A stretch of DNA of 46,337 bases from the IMG/VR virus record IMGVR_UViG_3300037223_000132, positions 1 through 46,337 of that record. One strand, given 5' to 3'. A model generated the notes under the pieces. That model was not told where the DNA came from. It saw nothing but the letters and a program-made list of their open reading frames with translations, and did not search any database. Positions 44,873 to 46,337 of this stretch are shown one piece after another (position 1 is the stretch's first letter; each line of letters opens with the position of its first letter). Source of the DNA: a virus. The position numbers and the translations under genes were made by a program.

Positions 44873-44910
44873 AAGTGTGATTGAGATCAGGTGGTTAACG
44901 GTTGCGGTGC

Positions 44911-46005
44911 TTAGTTCATGATGCCCTTGTACAGGCAATCCATCTGGTTGCAGGTGACCACGCCACGGTCCGTGGTGGAAGTTAACATGACGAACTGATT
45001 ACTGGGCATGTTCTGCGGCGTGACCTTGCCCCACTGGCCTTTCTGCGTGCGCAACTTCAGGTGCGATTTATCCCATGCGTAAATAACCTTGGACTCGCCG
45101 ATGAGGTCCAGCGTCGGATCAAACATGATGTCGACGCGGCCAAAGCGAACGCCGGTCACAGAGACATCAAAGTACTTGTCCTTCCACCCGGTCGTGGTCG
45201 TCATACCCTTGGCCCGCATCTCGCGGATAAGCGCGTCAATCAGATCGGAGCCAGCGACAGCGACCGGGTCGACAAAACCGCCGTACAACGGCAGCAGCAC
45301 ATTTATCACCTTGTTGAGACGCTCGGTCAGGGTCTGGTCCGCCTTGGAAAACGAGAGCCTTGAGCCCGCGTTGCCCACACCGGTGTCAGCGATGTGGCGC
45401 CACCAGATATTTGACCGGTTGATGCCCAGCGTGATGCCCACCGTAGGGTCATCGGTGATGATGGATTTGAGGCCGGGAATGGCCTTGGGATCTTGGGTGC
45501 CGTCCTGCCAGAGCGTGGCGTTACGGCCGTACATGATCGACTCCTGATAGTCCGCCTTTTTGGTCTGAAGCGCATTGAACAACTTGACTTGATCGTCATC
45601 GGTTGGCGCCGAGATATCGCGGTTGTTATTCGTCACGACCACGCCCTGGTACATGAGCTCTTCATGGGTGATCTGCCAGCCGGCGTGCATCCAGCGCACG
45701 GGGCACGTCGTCTGTAGCGCGCCGTCTGAACTGTTGAAGTTCAGCACGTCGGCTGAACTGATACCGAGGTAAAATCCTGGCTGATCGCGGAGCAACGCAC
45801 CCTGAACCGGCTCGCGGAAGTTGGCCGGCGAGGTCGTGCCCGCCGCTGGGCCAGCCGCGTCAAACTCCTCCTTGCTTTCCATGAGAATGCGCAGCAGCGG
45901 CTTGTTTTGGATGTGTTGCAGGATCTTGCGCGGATCCTTCGGATTGAAGAATTTCTCGAGAGTGCTCGCGGTAACATCGGCGGCCACTGGTACGGTAAAG
46001 GCCAT
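44911..46005 (-). CDS. Major capsid protein
   Basis: A 364-residue protein directly downstream of the scaffold gene, starting MAFTVPVAADVTASTLEKFF with an A-rich purine stretch upstream. Its length, place and layout (N-arm, long helix RILMESKEEFDAAGPAAGTT, a central mixed region, VGNAGSRLSFSKADQTLTER and a C-terminal strand set) fit an HK97-fold coat protein, although no motif can prove it. The longer frame to 46095 would overlap the scaffold stop and adds an implausible Cys/His-rich leader. Confidence 0.75.
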   Translation of the reverse strand: MAFTVPVAADVTASTLEKFFNPKDPRKILQHIQNKPLLRILMESKEEFDAAGPAAGTTSPANFREPVQGALLRDQPGFYLGISSADVLNFNSSDGALQTTCPVRWMHAGWQITHEELMYQGVVVTNNNRDISAPTDDDQVKLFNALQTKKADYQESIMYGRNATLWQDGTQDPKAIPGLKSIITDDPTVGITLGINRSNIWWRHIADTGVGNAGSRLSFSKADQTLTERLNKVINVLLPLYGGFVDPVAVAGSDLIDALIREMRAKGMTTTTGWKDKYFDVSVTGVRFGRVDIMFDPTLDLIGESKVIYAWDKSHLKLRTQKGQWGKVTPQNMPSNQFVMLTSTTDRGVVTCNQMDCLYKGIMN

Positions 46006-46042
46006 AAACTTGTTTCTTTCGTCATTGTGGCAACCGCACGCC

Positions 46043-46337
46043 TTATCGCGTGTGCCGCCTTTGGGCGGCCTCCACTTCGGCCTTGAACTCGTCAAGCTCC
46101 GTCATGGGCGTCTGCCGGGTTGTTCCGGATGAGCCGTTTCCGCCACCGTTGATTGCCTGCCGCGCCGTTTTCTTCGGCAACAATTTGCCGACCTCGGCTT
46201 TCACCTCGGCCAGGGCTTGGTCGGCCACCTTGCGCGCGTCCGCGCCGGTCAGCATCCGACCCAGCTTTTGCACCTCGGCTTCCGCCAATTGAAACGTCCG
46301 GCTGGTGTGCAGGCTTTTGAGCGGCAAATAATCAGGA
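46043..46337 (-). CDS. Scaffolding protein, C-terminal part (partial)
   Basis: The end of the gene that begins at 1144. Bases 46110-46043 give the true last residues, including PMTELDEFKAEVEAAQRRHT and the stop. Bases 46337-46111 are the repeated stretch, with Asp where the first copy has Glu. The basic tail (AQRRHTR) after a short acidic helix is the kind of C-terminal end by which scaffolds bind coat protein. The next gene downstream is the major capsid gene, 37 bp away. Confidence 0.75.
   Translation of the reverse strand, partial: PDYLPLKSLHTSRTFQLAEAEVQKLGRMLTGADARKVADQALAEVKAEVGKLLPKKTARQAINGGGNGSSGTTRQTPMTELDEFKAEVEAAQRRHTR
46111..46337. repeat. Right copy of 227-bp terminal direct repeat
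   Basis: Matches 1-227 except for G at 46238 where T is found at 128. It joins the scaffold frame across the window ends. One mismatch in 227 bp suggests population variation or a sequencing error in an otherwise exact overlap. Confidence 0.9.

Noticed and set aside
46006-46095. N-terminal extension of the major capsid protein to 46095
   Set aside because: It would overlap the scaffold C-terminus, and its Arg/Cys/His-rich leader is unlike a capsid N-arm; the ATG at 46005 has an A/G-rich upstream region.

Overview
The window reads as the whole genome of a temperate, short-tailed (podovirus-type) bacteriophage. Its first 227 bases recur at its end with one mismatch (T128 versus G46238), and the scaffold gene continues across that junction. 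The molecule is therefore circular, circularly permuted or terminally redundant, with about 46,110 bp of unique sequence. The host is inferred, not shown, to be a member of the Verrucomicrobiota. Two things suggest this: surface-type domains rich in Thr-Asn with an SSTNLVNW-type motif common in proteins of that phylum, and a divergent tyrosine recombinase of a style seen in PVC-group genomes. DNA is GC-rich, and genes are packed tightly with many ATGA/GTGA stop-start overlaps.

Layout. (1) A leftward (minus) early module runs from 14087 to 7070: a ribbon-helix-helix regulator, an excisionase-like protein, winged-helix and zinc-binding small proteins, a J-domain protein, a RusA-type resolvase, a RecT/Bet annealing protein, a DEDDh exonuclease, a coiled-coil partner and a replication initiator. 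The initiator gene contains a candidate origin made of GTTAC iterons and two perfect inverted repeats. (2) The same strand continues without an obvious break into the late genes: small and large terminase, a cluster of small coupled genes, portal, scaffold (split by the window edge) and capsid. It then runs from the other end of the window through head-tail adaptor, tail fibre/esterase, lysis-type membrane proteins, tail hub proteins and internal ejection proteins, ending in a 2414-residue polyvalent protein at 24145. A strong intrinsic terminator at 34301-34347 divides this late unit.

(3) A rightward (plus) module runs from 14247 to 22001. It starts at a second ribbon-helix-helix-like regulator, transcribed divergently from the first across a region with repeated TGTRTATCC operators and three plausible sigma70 promoters. 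It carries a 14-G tract, two GC-rich hairpins, two tandem tRNA-like genes and many small unrecognised genes, and ends at a hairpin at 22002-22030. (4) An integration module follows: a tRNA-Pro-like attP core, three arm-type direct repeats, a textbook sigma70 promoter overlapping one arm site, the integrase, and two co-transcribed membrane or lipid-anchored proteins that may act in lysogeny. Its last stop codon directly abuts the stop of the polyvalent protein (TAATTA).

The most novel-looking signals are the origin inside the initiator gene, the paired RHH regulators with shared operators, the phase-variable-looking poly-G tract, the int/attP autoregulatory layout and the Sec signal peptides on proteins of the virion module. 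No endolysin could be recognised.
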